This document shows positions 26,518-35,030 of a DNA stretch of 35,366 nucleotides, piece by piece. The notes below the pieces were generated by a model. It was not told where the DNA came from. It ran no database searches and was given only the letters and a program-made list of their open reading frames with translations. The translations under genes were made by a program, and so were the position numbers. This stretch comes from Labilithrix sp. GTDB lineage: Bacteria > Myxococcota_A > Polyangia > Polyangiales > Polyangiaceae. The stretch lies in contig JAHBWC010000085.1 in assembly GCA_019637225.1 (NCBI GenBank), positions 1 to 35,366 on the forward strand, written 5' to 3'. Position 1 is the stretch's first letter; the number at the start of each line of letters is the position of its first letter.

Positions 26518-26566
26518 AGATCCCCCGAGAGCCGCCGGCGCCCGAGCTCGCTCCGCATCCGCGACG

Positions 26567-27157
26567 ATGAAACCAGCCGACCGCGATCTCGTTGAGCGCG
26601 CCAAAAACCAGGGCGATGCCGAGGCGTTCGGCCAGCTCGTCCGCCGCCATCAGCAGCGCATCCACCGCCTGGCGGTGCACATGCTCCGCGACCGCGCGGA
26701 GGCCGAGGACGTCACGCAAGAGACGTTCATCCGGGCCTACCAGGCCCTGCCGCGGTTCGATGGTCGGAGCGAGCCCTACACCTGGTTTTATCGCATCACG
26801 ATCAACCTCTCGCTGAACCGGATCCGCTCGCGGAAGACCTCCCGCACCACCCACGACACCGACGATCCCCGCCTCGACGGCGTCCTCGTCGACAAGCGCC
26901 CCGAGACCAGCGATCCCGCGCTGAGCGCGCAGCGCCGCGAGCTCTACGAGACGCTCGCGGCGGGGATCGACCAGCTCAGCGACACGCTGCGGACGACGCT
27001 CATCCTCGTCTGCATCGACGGCCGCTCGCACGAGGACGTCGCCCAGATCCTCGGGGCGCCCGAAGGCACGATCGCGTGGCGCATCCACGAGGCGCGGCGC
27101 AAGCTGAAGGACTTCATGCAGACCCGGGGCTTCGACCCCGAGGGAGATGGGACGTGA
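26567..27157 (+). CDS. ECF (RpoE-like) RNA polymerase sigma factor
   Basis: A 196-aa sigma-70 family protein of ECF type. Region 2 is 'FGQLVRRHQQRIHRLAVHMLRDRAEAEDVTQETFIRAYQALPRFDGRSEPYTWFYRITINLSLNRIRS', with 'AEDVTQETFIRAY' and the Trp-Phe-Tyr-Arg-Ile motif. Region 4 is 'LSDTLRTTLILVCIDGRSHEDVAQILGAPEGTIAWRIHEARRKLKDFM'. The ATG at 26567 is preferred; longer frames to a GTG at 26291 add only low-complexity residues. There is no clear Shine-Dalgarno site. Its stop overlaps the GTG of the next gene (GTGA), the usual arrangement of an ECF sigma with a membrane regulator. It is divergent from the MacA-like operon, which could be a target. Confidence 0.93.
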   Translation: MKPADRDLVERAKNQGDAEAFGQLVRRHQQRIHRLAVHMLRDRAEAEDVTQETFIRAYQALPRFDGRSEPYTWFYRITINLSLNRIRSRKTSRTTHDTDDPRLDGVLVDKRPETSDPALSAQRRELYETLAAGIDQLSDTLRTTLILVCIDGRSHEDVAQILGAPEGTIAWRIHEARRKLKDFMQTRGFDPEGDGT

Positions 27158-28668
27158 GTGAGACACGAGGGAGCAACAAGGGGTCGGTCAACCTCGACCT
27201 GGCGCTGCGCGAGTGGCCCGAGGTCGAAAAACCCGAGGGAGACTGGGACGACAGGGCCCACTCCGTCCTCGAGCGCGCGCAGCGCGGAGAGCGTGGCGTG
27301 ACGTCCGAATACGTCACGGACGAAAAATTATTGGATGCCCCCCTTGGACAATCCTCCGAGGACGGTCATAACTCCGCGGCCCCTGGGGGATCGCCTGTGA
27401 CCCACCCCCTGAAGCGCGAGGGAACACCGATGACGATGCCTGCCGACCGTGAGCGCGATCGCCGAAGCCTTCAGGACCTGGCCAAGATGGCTCACGGCCT
27501 GACCCCGCCGCCGTCCTCCGTCGCGCCTGCGCCGAGCGGCATCCAGCGCGCCGTCGAGAGCGCGCAGAGCACGAAGGCCGACGACTCCGGTATCGTCGAC
27601 CTCGCCGCCGCTTCGACGGCCGACCCCGGCGCGGCCGCGCGTGCGCAAGCCACGCCGCTCGCGAGCCAGGGCCTCTTCGACGAGGAGCCTCACTCGCAGC
27701 GCGCCGCGCCGCTCAGCCACGCGCCCGTGACCGCGCCGCTCGGCGCCCAGGGTCACGCGCAGCCCGCGCAGCCCGCGCCGTCGCTCCCGCCCATGGCGCC
27801 GTCCGTCCCGCCGCCGAGCCTCGCGCCGCAGCACGCGCTCACGCCGTCGGCTCCGCCGGTCGGGTTCGCTCCGGCGGTCCTCCAGACGCAGCCGCCACAG
27901 AAGAAGAAGGGCGGCGCCGTGATCGCCCTCGTCATCGGCGGCGTCGTCGCGCTCAGCGCGGCCGCGGCCGGCGGGGTGCTCTTCCTCAAGTCCCGCGCGA
28001 ACGTCGAGACCGCCGCGACGCCGACCGTCGCGACCGCCGAGCAGCCCGCCGTCGTCGCGCAGGCCGAGCCCCCGGCGCCGGCCGAGGCCACGCCGGCACC
28101 GGTCGCCGAGGCGGAGCCCGAGCCCACGCCCGAGGCCGACTCCGTCACGCCGCCGACGAACGCGCCGCACGGCAAGGTCGCGATGGCGGCGAAGCCCTCG
28201 GCGAAGGGCGGAGCGAAGCACGAAGCCACCCCGGCGCCCGCGAAGGCCGAGGGGCCGGCGAAGATGACCGAGAAGGATCTCGTCGCGGCCCCGAGCGGGC
28301 CGGGCGGCGATCTCGGCGCGGCGATGAAGAAGGAGGTCGGCGACGACGCTCCGAAGACGCCGGCCGCCGCGACGACGGGCGGCAGCGCGCCGACCGGCAA
28401 CGTCCCGCAGAAGCCGTCGCAGGGCGCCGTGACCGGCGCGCTCGGCGCGGTCCTCCCCGGCGCGCGCGCGTGCCTCGGTCCCGACGATCCGATCTCGCGC
28501 GCGTCCGTCGTGTTCAGCTCGGCGGGAAGCGTCCAGAGCGTGAACGTCTCCGGCGGCGCCGCGGGCAAGCCGGCCGAGGCGTGCATCAAGGGCGCGCTCA
28601 TGAAGGCGAAGGTCCAGCCGTTCGCCGAGCCGACCTACACGGCGAACATCACCGTCCGCCACAACTGA
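27154..28668 (+). CDS. Single-pass membrane protein, putative sigma partner, with Pro/Ala-rich linkers
   Basis: A 504-aa protein whose GTG (27154) overlaps the sigma stop. Residues 1-95 are a soluble cytoplasmic part without a Cys/His zinc motif ('LDLALREWPEVEKPEGDWDD', 'EYVTDEKLLDAPLG'). A long Pro/Ala/Ser linker, a single TM (about 252-276, 'GGAVIALVIGGVVALSAAAAGGVLFL') preceded by Lys residues, and another Pro/Ala/Glu linker follow. A C-terminal domain of about 75 residues ('GALGAVLPGARACLGPDDPISRASVVFSSAGSVQSVNV', 'CIKGALMKAKVQPF') resembles the C-terminal modules of TonB/AgmX-like myxobacterial proteins. The position suggests an anti-sigma or signal-transducing partner, but no zinc-dependent anti-sigma domain is visible. 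Two Cys in the C-terminal domain could form a disulfide. Confidence 0.87.
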   Translation: MSETRGSNKGSVNLDLALREWPEVEKPEGDWDDRAHSVLERAQRGERGVTSEYVTDEKLLDAPLGQSSEDGHNSAAPGGSPVTHPLKREGTPMTMPADRERDRRSLQDLAKMAHGLTPPPSSVAPAPSGIQRAVESAQSTKADDSGIVDLAAASTADPGAAARAQATPLASQGLFDEEPHSQRAAPLSHAPVTAPLGAQGHAQPAQPAPSLPPMAPSVPPPSLAPQHALTPSAPPVGFAPAVLQTQPPQKKKGGAVIALVIGGVVALSAAAAGGVLFLKSRANVETAATPTVATAEQPAVVAQAEPPAPAEATPAPVAEAEPEPTPEADSVTPPTNAPHGKVAMAAKPSAKGGAKHEATPAPAKAEGPAKMTEKDLVAAPSGPGGDLGAAMKKEVGDDAPKTPAAATTGGSAPTGNVPQKPSQGAVTGALGAVLPGARACLGPDDPISRASVVFSSAGSVQSVNVSGGAAGKPAEACIKGALMKAKVQPFAEPTYTANITVRHN

Positions 28669-28693
28669 TCGCGCCCCAGCGCGAGTCCGCGAG

Positions 28694-28730
28694 GAGCGAC
28701 GCAGCCACGCTGCGTCGCTCTTTCGCGTTT
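28694..28730 (+). terminator. Intrinsic terminator after the sigma-partner gene
   Basis: GAGCGACGCAGC (28694-28705), loop CAC, GCTGCGTCGCTC (28709-28720): a perfect 12-bp stem followed by TTTCGCGTTT. It begins 25 nt after the stop at 28668. Confidence 0.85.
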
Positions 28731-28737
28731 GGAGCCG

Positions 28738-28780
28738 GCGTCGCTCGCTCGCCGACGAAGCAGAGCGAGCGAAGCGACGG
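28738..28780 (-). terminator. Hairpin terminator candidate for the minus-strand lipoprotein
   Basis: GTCGCTCGCTC (28740-28750) pairs with GAGCGAGCGAAGCGAC (28763-28778) with one bulged base. It lies 10 nt past the stop of the gene at 28788 on the minus strand. No strong T tract follows, so the efficiency is uncertain. Confidence 0.55.
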
Positions 28781-28787
28781 ACCGAAG

Positions 28788-29786
28788 CTACTGGTTGCAG
28801 CAGAACGTGACGGGATCCTTCAGCGCGAGCGCGCCCGTGGGCTGGTTGCCGCCCTGCTCCGGCTCGCACGTCGGGTTCACGGGGCCGGTGTCCTTCAGGT
28901 CCACGTAGCGGCGGCCCTCGTAGCAGGAACCGACGACCGTCGGGATCTGCGTGCCGGTGCAGTCGCCGCCGACCCACCCGGTCACCGTCGTGCCGCAGGT
29001 CGCCTTCGCAGTGCCGTCTCCGCACGGCGTGCAGTCGCGCGTGTCGTCCGTACCTCGATGTGAGATGACGCGGACCGAGTAGTCGAGGCTCGGGCACGCA
29101 TGTTCGCCGTCCTTGCGGATGCACACACGCGAGAACGGGGCGTCCGGCGCCGGCGCGCTCGTGCACTCGGGACGCCCCGTACACGCTGCGGTCGCCGCGA
29201 GCCCGCAGACCATCTGCGTCTTCTCGAAGTCCGGCGGCGGCAGCGTCTTCGACGGGCTCTCGAAGGTGCACGTGGCCGAGTAGACCGCGGGACGGACGCG
29301 CATCGCCGCGAGACCGGCCTGCGGTCCGACGCACTGGGAGAACGGGAACGAGCCCTCGCTCGTCACCGAGAACCCGCCGCAAACGGCCGTGCTCCAGTAC
29401 TCGACGACCGTCTTGCACTTCGCGTCCGCAAACTTCGCGGTGCCGCACGAGCAGACGGCCGGCGCGGGCGCGAGCCCCTGATGAGCCTCGATCTCGGCGA
29501 CGCCGTACTGCGCTGGGCAGGCCGCCGGCTTGGCGTCGGGCGCGCCGTCGTACACTGCGCTCGGGCCGATCCATCCATCGGGCGCGGGCGGTAGACACCC
29601 CGCCGGACAGTTCAGCGAGGCAGCCGCGTCCGGCGCGACCCCGTCGGGAACGCCTCCCTCCGGAGCTCCTCCGGCATCGGCGTCGCCGCCACCGTCAGGA
29701 CTCGCGGCGTCCGTGCAAGAACAGCTCATGATGACCATGATCGCGGCGACCACGGCCAACGTCCCCCCAGCGCTCCTGTCTTTCAC
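28788..29786 (-). CDS. Cys-rich lipoprotein, unknown function
   Basis: A 332-aa lipoprotein. From the GTG at 29786 the signal is 'LAVVAAIMVIMSCSC', with the lipidation Cys after Ile-Met-Ser. An Ala/Asp/Gly/Pro linker follows. The mature part has about 20 Cys in spaced pairs ('LNCPAGCLPP', 'AVCSCGTAKFADAKCKTVVEYW', 'MVCGLAATAACTGRPECTS', 'CTPCGDGTAKATCGTTVTGWVGGDCTGTQ', 'VTFCCNQ') and ends with Cys-Cys-Asn-Gln. This pattern occurs in many myxobacterial secreted proteins of unknown role. An ATG at 29795 is in frame but overlaps a TATAAT box (29799-29794), so the GTG is preferred and may be leaderless. The frame remains open far upstream, but only as antisense to other genes. Confidence 0.85.
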   Translation of the reverse strand: MKDRSAGGTLAVVAAIMVIMSCSCTDAASPDGGGDADAGGAPEGGVPDGVAPDAAASLNCPAGCLPPAPDGWIGPSAVYDGAPDAKPAACPAQYGVAEIEAHQGLAPAPAVCSCGTAKFADAKCKTVVEYWSTAVCGGFSVTSEGSFPFSQCVGPQAGLAAMRVRPAVYSATCTFESPSKTLPPPDFEKTQMVCGLAATAACTGRPECTSAPAPDAPFSRVCIRKDGEHACPSLDYSVRVISHRGTDDTRDCTPCGDGTAKATCGTTVTGWVGGDCTGTQIPTVVGSCYEGRRYVDLKDTGPVNPTCEPEQGGNQPTGALALKDPVTFCCNQ

Positions 29787-29793
29787 GCGGCAC

Positions 29794-29823
29794 ATTATAG
29801 ATGAGGTTGCGACGAATTCGTCG
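29794..29823 (-). promoter_or_regulatory. TATAAT promoter with 14-bp palindrome over the -35 region
   Basis: On the minus strand a perfect TATAAT (29799-29794) lies 7 nt before the GTG at 29786, so transcription should start at the GTG. A perfect 14-bp palindrome, CGACGAATTCGTCG (29810-29823), covers the -35 position (no good TTGACA is present) and is a likely operator or activator site. Confidence 0.6.
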
Positions 29824-29899
29824 TTTGGAACGACAGCCCATGGCGAACGACACAGGCCTCGCGGCTCGGCCATGGTGCTCCCGACCGACACGGTCAGGC

Positions 29900-29951
29900 T
29901 CGAAGTCGCATCTCGAAGTCGCGACCGGAAGTCGCGTCTCGAAGTCGTGGA
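29900..29951 (+). repeat. 13-bp tandem repeat, four copies
   Basis: Units begin at 29900, 29913, 29926 and 29939 with exact 13-nt period: TCGAAGTCGCATC, TCGAAGTCGCGAC, CGGAAGTCGCGTC, TCGAAGTCGTGGA. The shared core is GAAGTCG. It lies between the lipoprotein promoter (29794) and the small basic protein gene (30127). The gap 29787-30126 has no gene. Confidence 0.8.
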
Positions 29952-30086
29952 CAGCAATCGCTCGCGAGCCGACCAGACCTGGAGGGCGCGCCGCCTCGCT
30001 TGACAGCCTGGGCTTCTTTCGCCAAGGTGCGCGGCCCGGTTGCCTCGTCCCCTGCGGACGCCTCCCGGTTTCTCCTCCCCGCCTCT

Positions 30087-30105
30087 CCCCGCGGAAAACG
30101 TGGGG
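30087..30105 (+). promoter_or_regulatory. Leader hairpin before the small basic protein
   Basis: CCCCGCG (30087-30093), loop GAAAA, CGTGGGG (30099-30105) pairs over 7 bp with one G-T pair. It lies 21 nt before the ATG at 30127, close to the ribosome site, and could regulate translation. Confidence 0.4.
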
Positions 30106-30126
30106 GCCTCACCGAGGATCTTCGAG

Positions 30127-30297
30127 ATGGTTTCGTCCACCCAGCAGTTCGAGCGTATCCGTAAGCGCAAGCAGTCGACGGCCGGCAAGCGCAACAAGCG
30201 CGTCCGCCGCCGCCTCGGGACGCCCGCGTTCCCCGTCCACCCCGAGGGGTACAGCGCGACGGCGCCGGACGCGAAGCCCGCGGCCAAGAAGGCCTGA
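30127..30297 (+). CDS. Small basic protein (56 aa)
   Basis: The ATG at 30127 has GAGGAT 6 nt upstream. The protein is strongly basic in its first half ('QFERIRKRKQSTAGKRNKRVRRRLG'), has a compact middle 'TPAFPVHPEGYSA' and an Ala/Lys end. The size, charge and codon use look like a real conserved small nucleic-acid-binding or ribosome-associated protein, but I cannot name it. A longer frame from 30040 would add an uncharacteristic Pro-rich start. It is convergent with CstA, with a 124-nt gap in which I see no clear terminator. Confidence 0.75.
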   Translation: MVSSTQQFERIRKRKQSTAGKRNKRVRRRLGTPAFPVHPEGYSATAPDAKPAAKKA

Positions 30298-30421
30298 CGA
30301 AGTCCGACGTCGAGCGTGAGCGCTCCGAGCGCTCCGCCGGCGGGCGGCCGTGAGGCATCGATCCGCGAGCGCCGACGGCGCGCGCACGCGGGCCTCGCAT
30401 GAGCCGCCTTCTCAGTGAAGG

Positions 30422-32503
30422 TCACGGCGAGGCGGCGACGTCGGCGTCCTGGGGGAGCGGCGCGCGGTAGAGCGCCCACCAGCGAATGGCGCTGCCGACG
30501 ATCACGAGCGTGACGCAGCCGAGGAGCAGCGACGTGACGACGACGTTGACGATGCCGGTCGTGTAGGTCGCCGGCTTGTCGAGCATCGGGAGGAAGATGA
30601 GCCGCACGCTCTCGACCCCGGCGGTGATCGTCGTCGTGCCGACGAAGACGAGCGGCGCGATCGTGATGAGCGCGTAGCGCTTCTTCTTCGCCTCGCGGAG
30701 GAGGATGGTCGTCGCCACGCACAGCGCGGTGCACGCGAGGAGCTGGTTCGCGATCCCGAACATCGGCCAGATGGTCGAGATGCTCCCGGTGAGGATGAAG
30801 TACGACCAGCCGAGGACGATCAGCGCCGTGGCGACGATCGCGCCGGTGCGGCTGGTCGACTTGCCGAGCTCGGGCGAGAGGCGCCCCATGAACTCCTGCA
30901 TGAGGAAGCGCCCGATGCGCGTGCCCGTGTCGATCGTCGTGAGGATGAACAGCGCCTCGAACATGATCGCGAAGTGGTACCAGTACGCGAGGAGCGTCTT
31001 CATGCCGGGCAGGCCGCTGAAGACGCGGGCCATCCCGACGGCGAGCGAGACGCCGCCGCCCGTTCGCGCGGCGACGACCTCGTCGGCCTGCGACGAGAGC
31101 GCCGGGAGCTCCTTCACCTTGACGCCGAGACGCACGAAGTCGGCGTCCTCGAGCATCGTCGCGCGCGGCGCCTCCGCGTCGACGTTGTAGCCGAGCGTGG
31201 CGAGCGAGCGGTTCGAGAGCGCGAGCGCGTTCGAGAGGACCACCTTCTTGCCGGCGAGCGCAGACGCCGGCTCGCCCTCCTCGAGGCCGAGGAGCTTCCG
31301 ATCGTGCGCGGTCAGCACGGGATCGAGGAGCGCGAGGTCGTCGGCGGTCCGCGCGAGGCCCTCGCCGCGCGTCGACGGGCTCGCGACGATCGCGATCGCC
31401 GGGTTGGTGTTGATCGCGACGTAGTCCTCTTGCGGCATCGCGCAGGCGGCGATCAGCGCCGTGATCCCGACGAGGCCCTCCATCAGCATCGCGCCGTAGC
31501 CGATCGACCGGCAGTCGCGCTCCTTGTCGACCATCTTCGGCGTGGTCCCGCTCCCGACGAGCGCGTGGAAGCCGCTGATCGCGCCGCAGGCGATCGTGAT
31601 GAACACGAAGGGGAAGAGCGGTCCCTTCACGATCGGGCCGCCGCCGTGGATGTACTCGGTGAGGCCCGGCATCTGGATGCGCGGGTTGACGACGATGACG
31701 CCGATCGCCAAGAGCGCCACCGTCCCGATCTTGACGTAGCTCGACAGGTAATCGCGCGGGCAGAGCAGCATCCACACGGGGAGGATGCTCGCGACGAAGC
31801 CGTACGCCGCCATCGCGAGCGTGAGGGTCGTCTTCGAGAACTTGAGGTGCACGGCGAACGACGAGTCGCCGACGTACTTGCCGAACACGAGCGCGAGAAA
31901 GAGCAGCACCACGCCGGCGATCGTCGCCTCGCGGATCCCGCGGAGCGAGCCACCGCGGACGTTGTGGATGTAGAGGCCCATCAGGAGCGCGATCGGGATC
32001 GACGCCGCCACGGTGAACACGCCCCAGGCGCTTTCGGCGAGGGCCATCACGACGACGTTGCCGAGCCCCGCGAGCGCGATGACGACGATGAAGAGGATCG
32101 CGACGGCGGTGACGAGCCCGAGCGTCGGACCGAGCTCCTCGCGCGAGATCTCCGCGAGCGAGCGGCCGTTACGCCGCGTGCTCGCGACGAGGATGACGAA
32201 GTCGTGCACGGCGCCGCCGAGCACGACGCCGAAGAGGATCCAGAGGAAGCCCGGATAGAACCCGAACTGCGCCGCGAGCACAGGGCCGATCAGCGGACCC
32301 GCGCCGGCGATCGCGGCGAAGTGGTGCCCGAAGAGCACGACGCGGTTGGTCGGATGGAAGTTCTGTCCGTCCTCGAGGCGGTGCGCCGGCGTGACGCGCG
32401 CGTCGTCGAGGCAGAGCACGCGCGCGGCGATGAACGCCGAGTAGTACCTGTACGCGATCGCCAGTACCGCCAGCGCCCCGAGCATCCACCATGCGGCGTG
32501 CAT
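30422..32503 (-). CDS. cstA: Carbon starvation protein CstA family peptide/pyruvate transporter
   Basis: A 693-aa polytopic inner-membrane protein of the CstA family, which takes up pyruvate or peptides under carbon limitation. Diagnostic segments are 'FHPTNRVVLFGHHFAAIAGAGPLIGPVLAAQFGFYPGFLWILFGVVLGGAVHDF' near the N-terminus, 'RDYLSSYVKIGT', 'ISGFHALVGSGTTPKM' and 'LMEGLVGITALIAACAMPQEDYVAINT'. A loop of about 110 residues follows, then 'YWYHFAIMFEALFILTTIDTGTRIGRFLMQE' and the final TMs. About 16 hydrophobic helices can be read. The ATG at 32503 has AAGAG upstream. It appears monocistronic, flanked by a convergent small gene and by a hypothetical gene 80 nt upstream on the same strand. No BtsSR-type regulator is nearby. 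Confidence 0.95.
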   Translation of the reverse strand: MHAAWWMLGALAVLAIAYRYYSAFIAARVLCLDDARVTPAHRLEDGQNFHPTNRVVLFGHHFAAIAGAGPLIGPVLAAQFGFYPGFLWILFGVVLGGAVHDFVILVASTRRNGRSLAEISREELGPTLGLVTAVAILFIVVIALAGLGNVVVMALAESAWGVFTVAASIPIALLMGLYIHNVRGGSLRGIREATIAGVVLLFLALVFGKYVGDSSFAVHLKFSKTTLTLAMAAYGFVASILPVWMLLCPRDYLSSYVKIGTVALLAIGVIVVNPRIQMPGLTEYIHGGGPIVKGPLFPFVFITIACGAISGFHALVGSGTTPKMVDKERDCRSIGYGAMLMEGLVGITALIAACAMPQEDYVAINTNPAIAIVASPSTRGEGLARTADDLALLDPVLTAHDRKLLGLEEGEPASALAGKKVVLSNALALSNRSLATLGYNVDAEAPRATMLEDADFVRLGVKVKELPALSSQADEVVAARTGGGVSLAVGMARVFSGLPGMKTLLAYWYHFAIMFEALFILTTIDTGTRIGRFLMQEFMGRLSPELGKSTSRTGAIVATALIVLGWSYFILTGSISTIWPMFGIANQLLACTALCVATTILLREAKKKRYALITIAPLVFVGTTTITAGVESVRLIFLPMLDKPATYTTGIVNVVVTSLLLGCVTLVIVGSAIRWWALYRAPLPQDADVAASP

Positions 32504-32583
32504 GGCGGACTCTTAGCGCATGTGGAACGCCAGAAGAACGTGCTCGTGGGCGTGCCGGGAACAGCGCTTCCTGACGCCGAGCG

Positions 32584-33219
32584 TCACGACGGCGCCGACG
32601 GACGAGCGAGCTCGTAGCGCATCAAGTGATCGAGGTGGCCGCGGGCCAGGTCGACCTGCTTGCCGATCGCTTCGGCGACGCGCGATGCCCGCGAGCTCTC
32701 GCTCTCGCCCGCTTCGCCCACGCGAAACGCGTCGCGTCCGGCGCGCGTGATGACCTCGAGCGCGGCCGAGCCCACGCTCTCGGTCGCGCGATGGATCGCC
32801 CCGCCGACGGTCGACGCCGTCGCGAAGCTCACGGCCTCGAGCTCGACCGCGACGTCGAGCGCGAGCGCGAAGGCGATTGCCTCGCCGAACACGTCGTGGC
32901 TCTTCTTCACGTCGAGCACGACGGCGACCTTCCGCACGACGAAGCGCGCCGCCGCGGCGAGCGCCTTCTCGCCGAGACCGCGCGCACCCGCGCGGACGTA
33001 GCCCTCGACGATCGCCTTGGCGAACGGCTCGTCGACCCGCTGACCGGCGCGCTCGACCACCTTGCGCGCGATCCGGCGGAGGAGGCGGGCGAAGAGATAG
33101 TCGTCGACGAACGGCACCGGCACGAACGGGGTGATGCTCGATCCGACGGCCTCGACGAGCACCAGGCTGACGAGATCGCGCGCGTCGCCGCGCGCTCGGC
33201 GGATCGCCACATCGGTCAT
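32584..33219 (-). CDS. Hypothetical protein
   Basis: A 211-aa protein without a signal peptide. The ATG at 33219 has a strong AGGAGG 8 nt upstream. The sequence is helical and amphipathic: 'LVSLVLVEAVGSSITPFVPVPFVDDYLFARLLRRIARKVVERAG', then 'ALAAAARFVVRKVAVVLDVKKSHDVFGEAIAFALALDVAVELEAV', and a charged C-terminus. The 'P(F/V)VPVPFVDDYL' element and repeated Ala/Val helices suggest a membrane-associating protein related to EcsC or DUF697-like families, but this is not firm. It is divergent from the Ser/Thr kinase (217-nt gap) and upstream of CstA. Confidence 0.75.
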   Translation of the reverse strand: MTDVAIRRARGDARDLVSLVLVEAVGSSITPFVPVPFVDDYLFARLLRRIARKVVERAGQRVDEPFAKAIVEGYVRAGARGLGEKALAAAARFVVRKVAVVLDVKKSHDVFGEAIAFALALDVAVELEAVSFATASTVGGAIHRATESVGSAALEVITRAGRDAFRVGEAGESESSRASRVAEAIGKQVDLARGHLDHLMRYELARPSAPS

Positions 33220-33421
33220 CGCGCCGCCCTCCTCATCCCGTCACAGGGATCGCAGAGACGGGGGGGACTATGCAAGTCGGGCGGCGAGGGCGCTCGGACG
33301 CGCCGGACGCGGGCGCTGGAGGGCCTCCGCCAACCAACGATACCTCGAACGATGTCAGACACTTGAACACCTTCATGCGCATCGGCGGGCGGTAGACGAG
33401 GGCGATTCCGGCGCGGCCCGG

Positions 33422-33427
33422 TAGAAT
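33422..33427 (+). promoter_or_regulatory. -10-like TAGAAT just before the kinase start
   Basis: TAGAAT (33422-33427) matches TATAAT at five of six bases and ends 9 nt before the ATG at 33437, predicting a leader of 0-4 nt. No good -35 and no clear Shine-Dalgarno site are visible. Confidence 0.3.
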
Positions 33428-33436
33428 GGACGGACG

Positions 33437-34939
<1,503 letters not shown>

Positions 34940-35030
34940 CGCGCGAAAGCTCCTCCGCCGCGTCACAGTCCGCGCGCGCCGTTCGATGCACGAGGAGCTC
35001 GCCACGCAACGGCGGCCCAGGAGACGGACG

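Larger units (their letters stand above)
26049..26566. other. 518-nt divergent region between MacA-like operon and ECF sigma gene
   Basis: This region should hold promoters for both directions. Visible items are an AT-richer patch at 26124-26140 (ACCATAGATATTCCCC), another at 26256-26285 (AAGAATCC..TGTCCTTTTGTCAG), and two hairpins (listed separately). Frames that read through it, for example from a GTG at 26291 into the sigma factor, give Ser/Arg/Pro low-complexity sequence and are not supported as coding. Confidence 0.6.

Noticed and set aside
26291..26566. N-terminal extension of the ECF sigma factor
   Set aside because: It is Ser/Pro/Arg low complexity, contains the hairpins of the leader and is not part of the ECF fold; the ATG at 26567 fits the family length.
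24760..26604. Long minus-strand frame running into the ABC ATPase gene
   Set aside because: It overlaps the well-supported adaptor gene in a different frame and has low-complexity composition; the ATPase starts at the ATG at 24759.
29900..29951. CRISPR array
   Set aside because: The units are 13 bp with no spacers of array type, and no cas gene is present.
29796..31775. Long minus-strand frame extending upstream of the Cys-rich lipoprotein
   Set aside because: It overlaps CstA in another frame and crosses the promoter-like region; the signal peptide fixes the real start near 29786.
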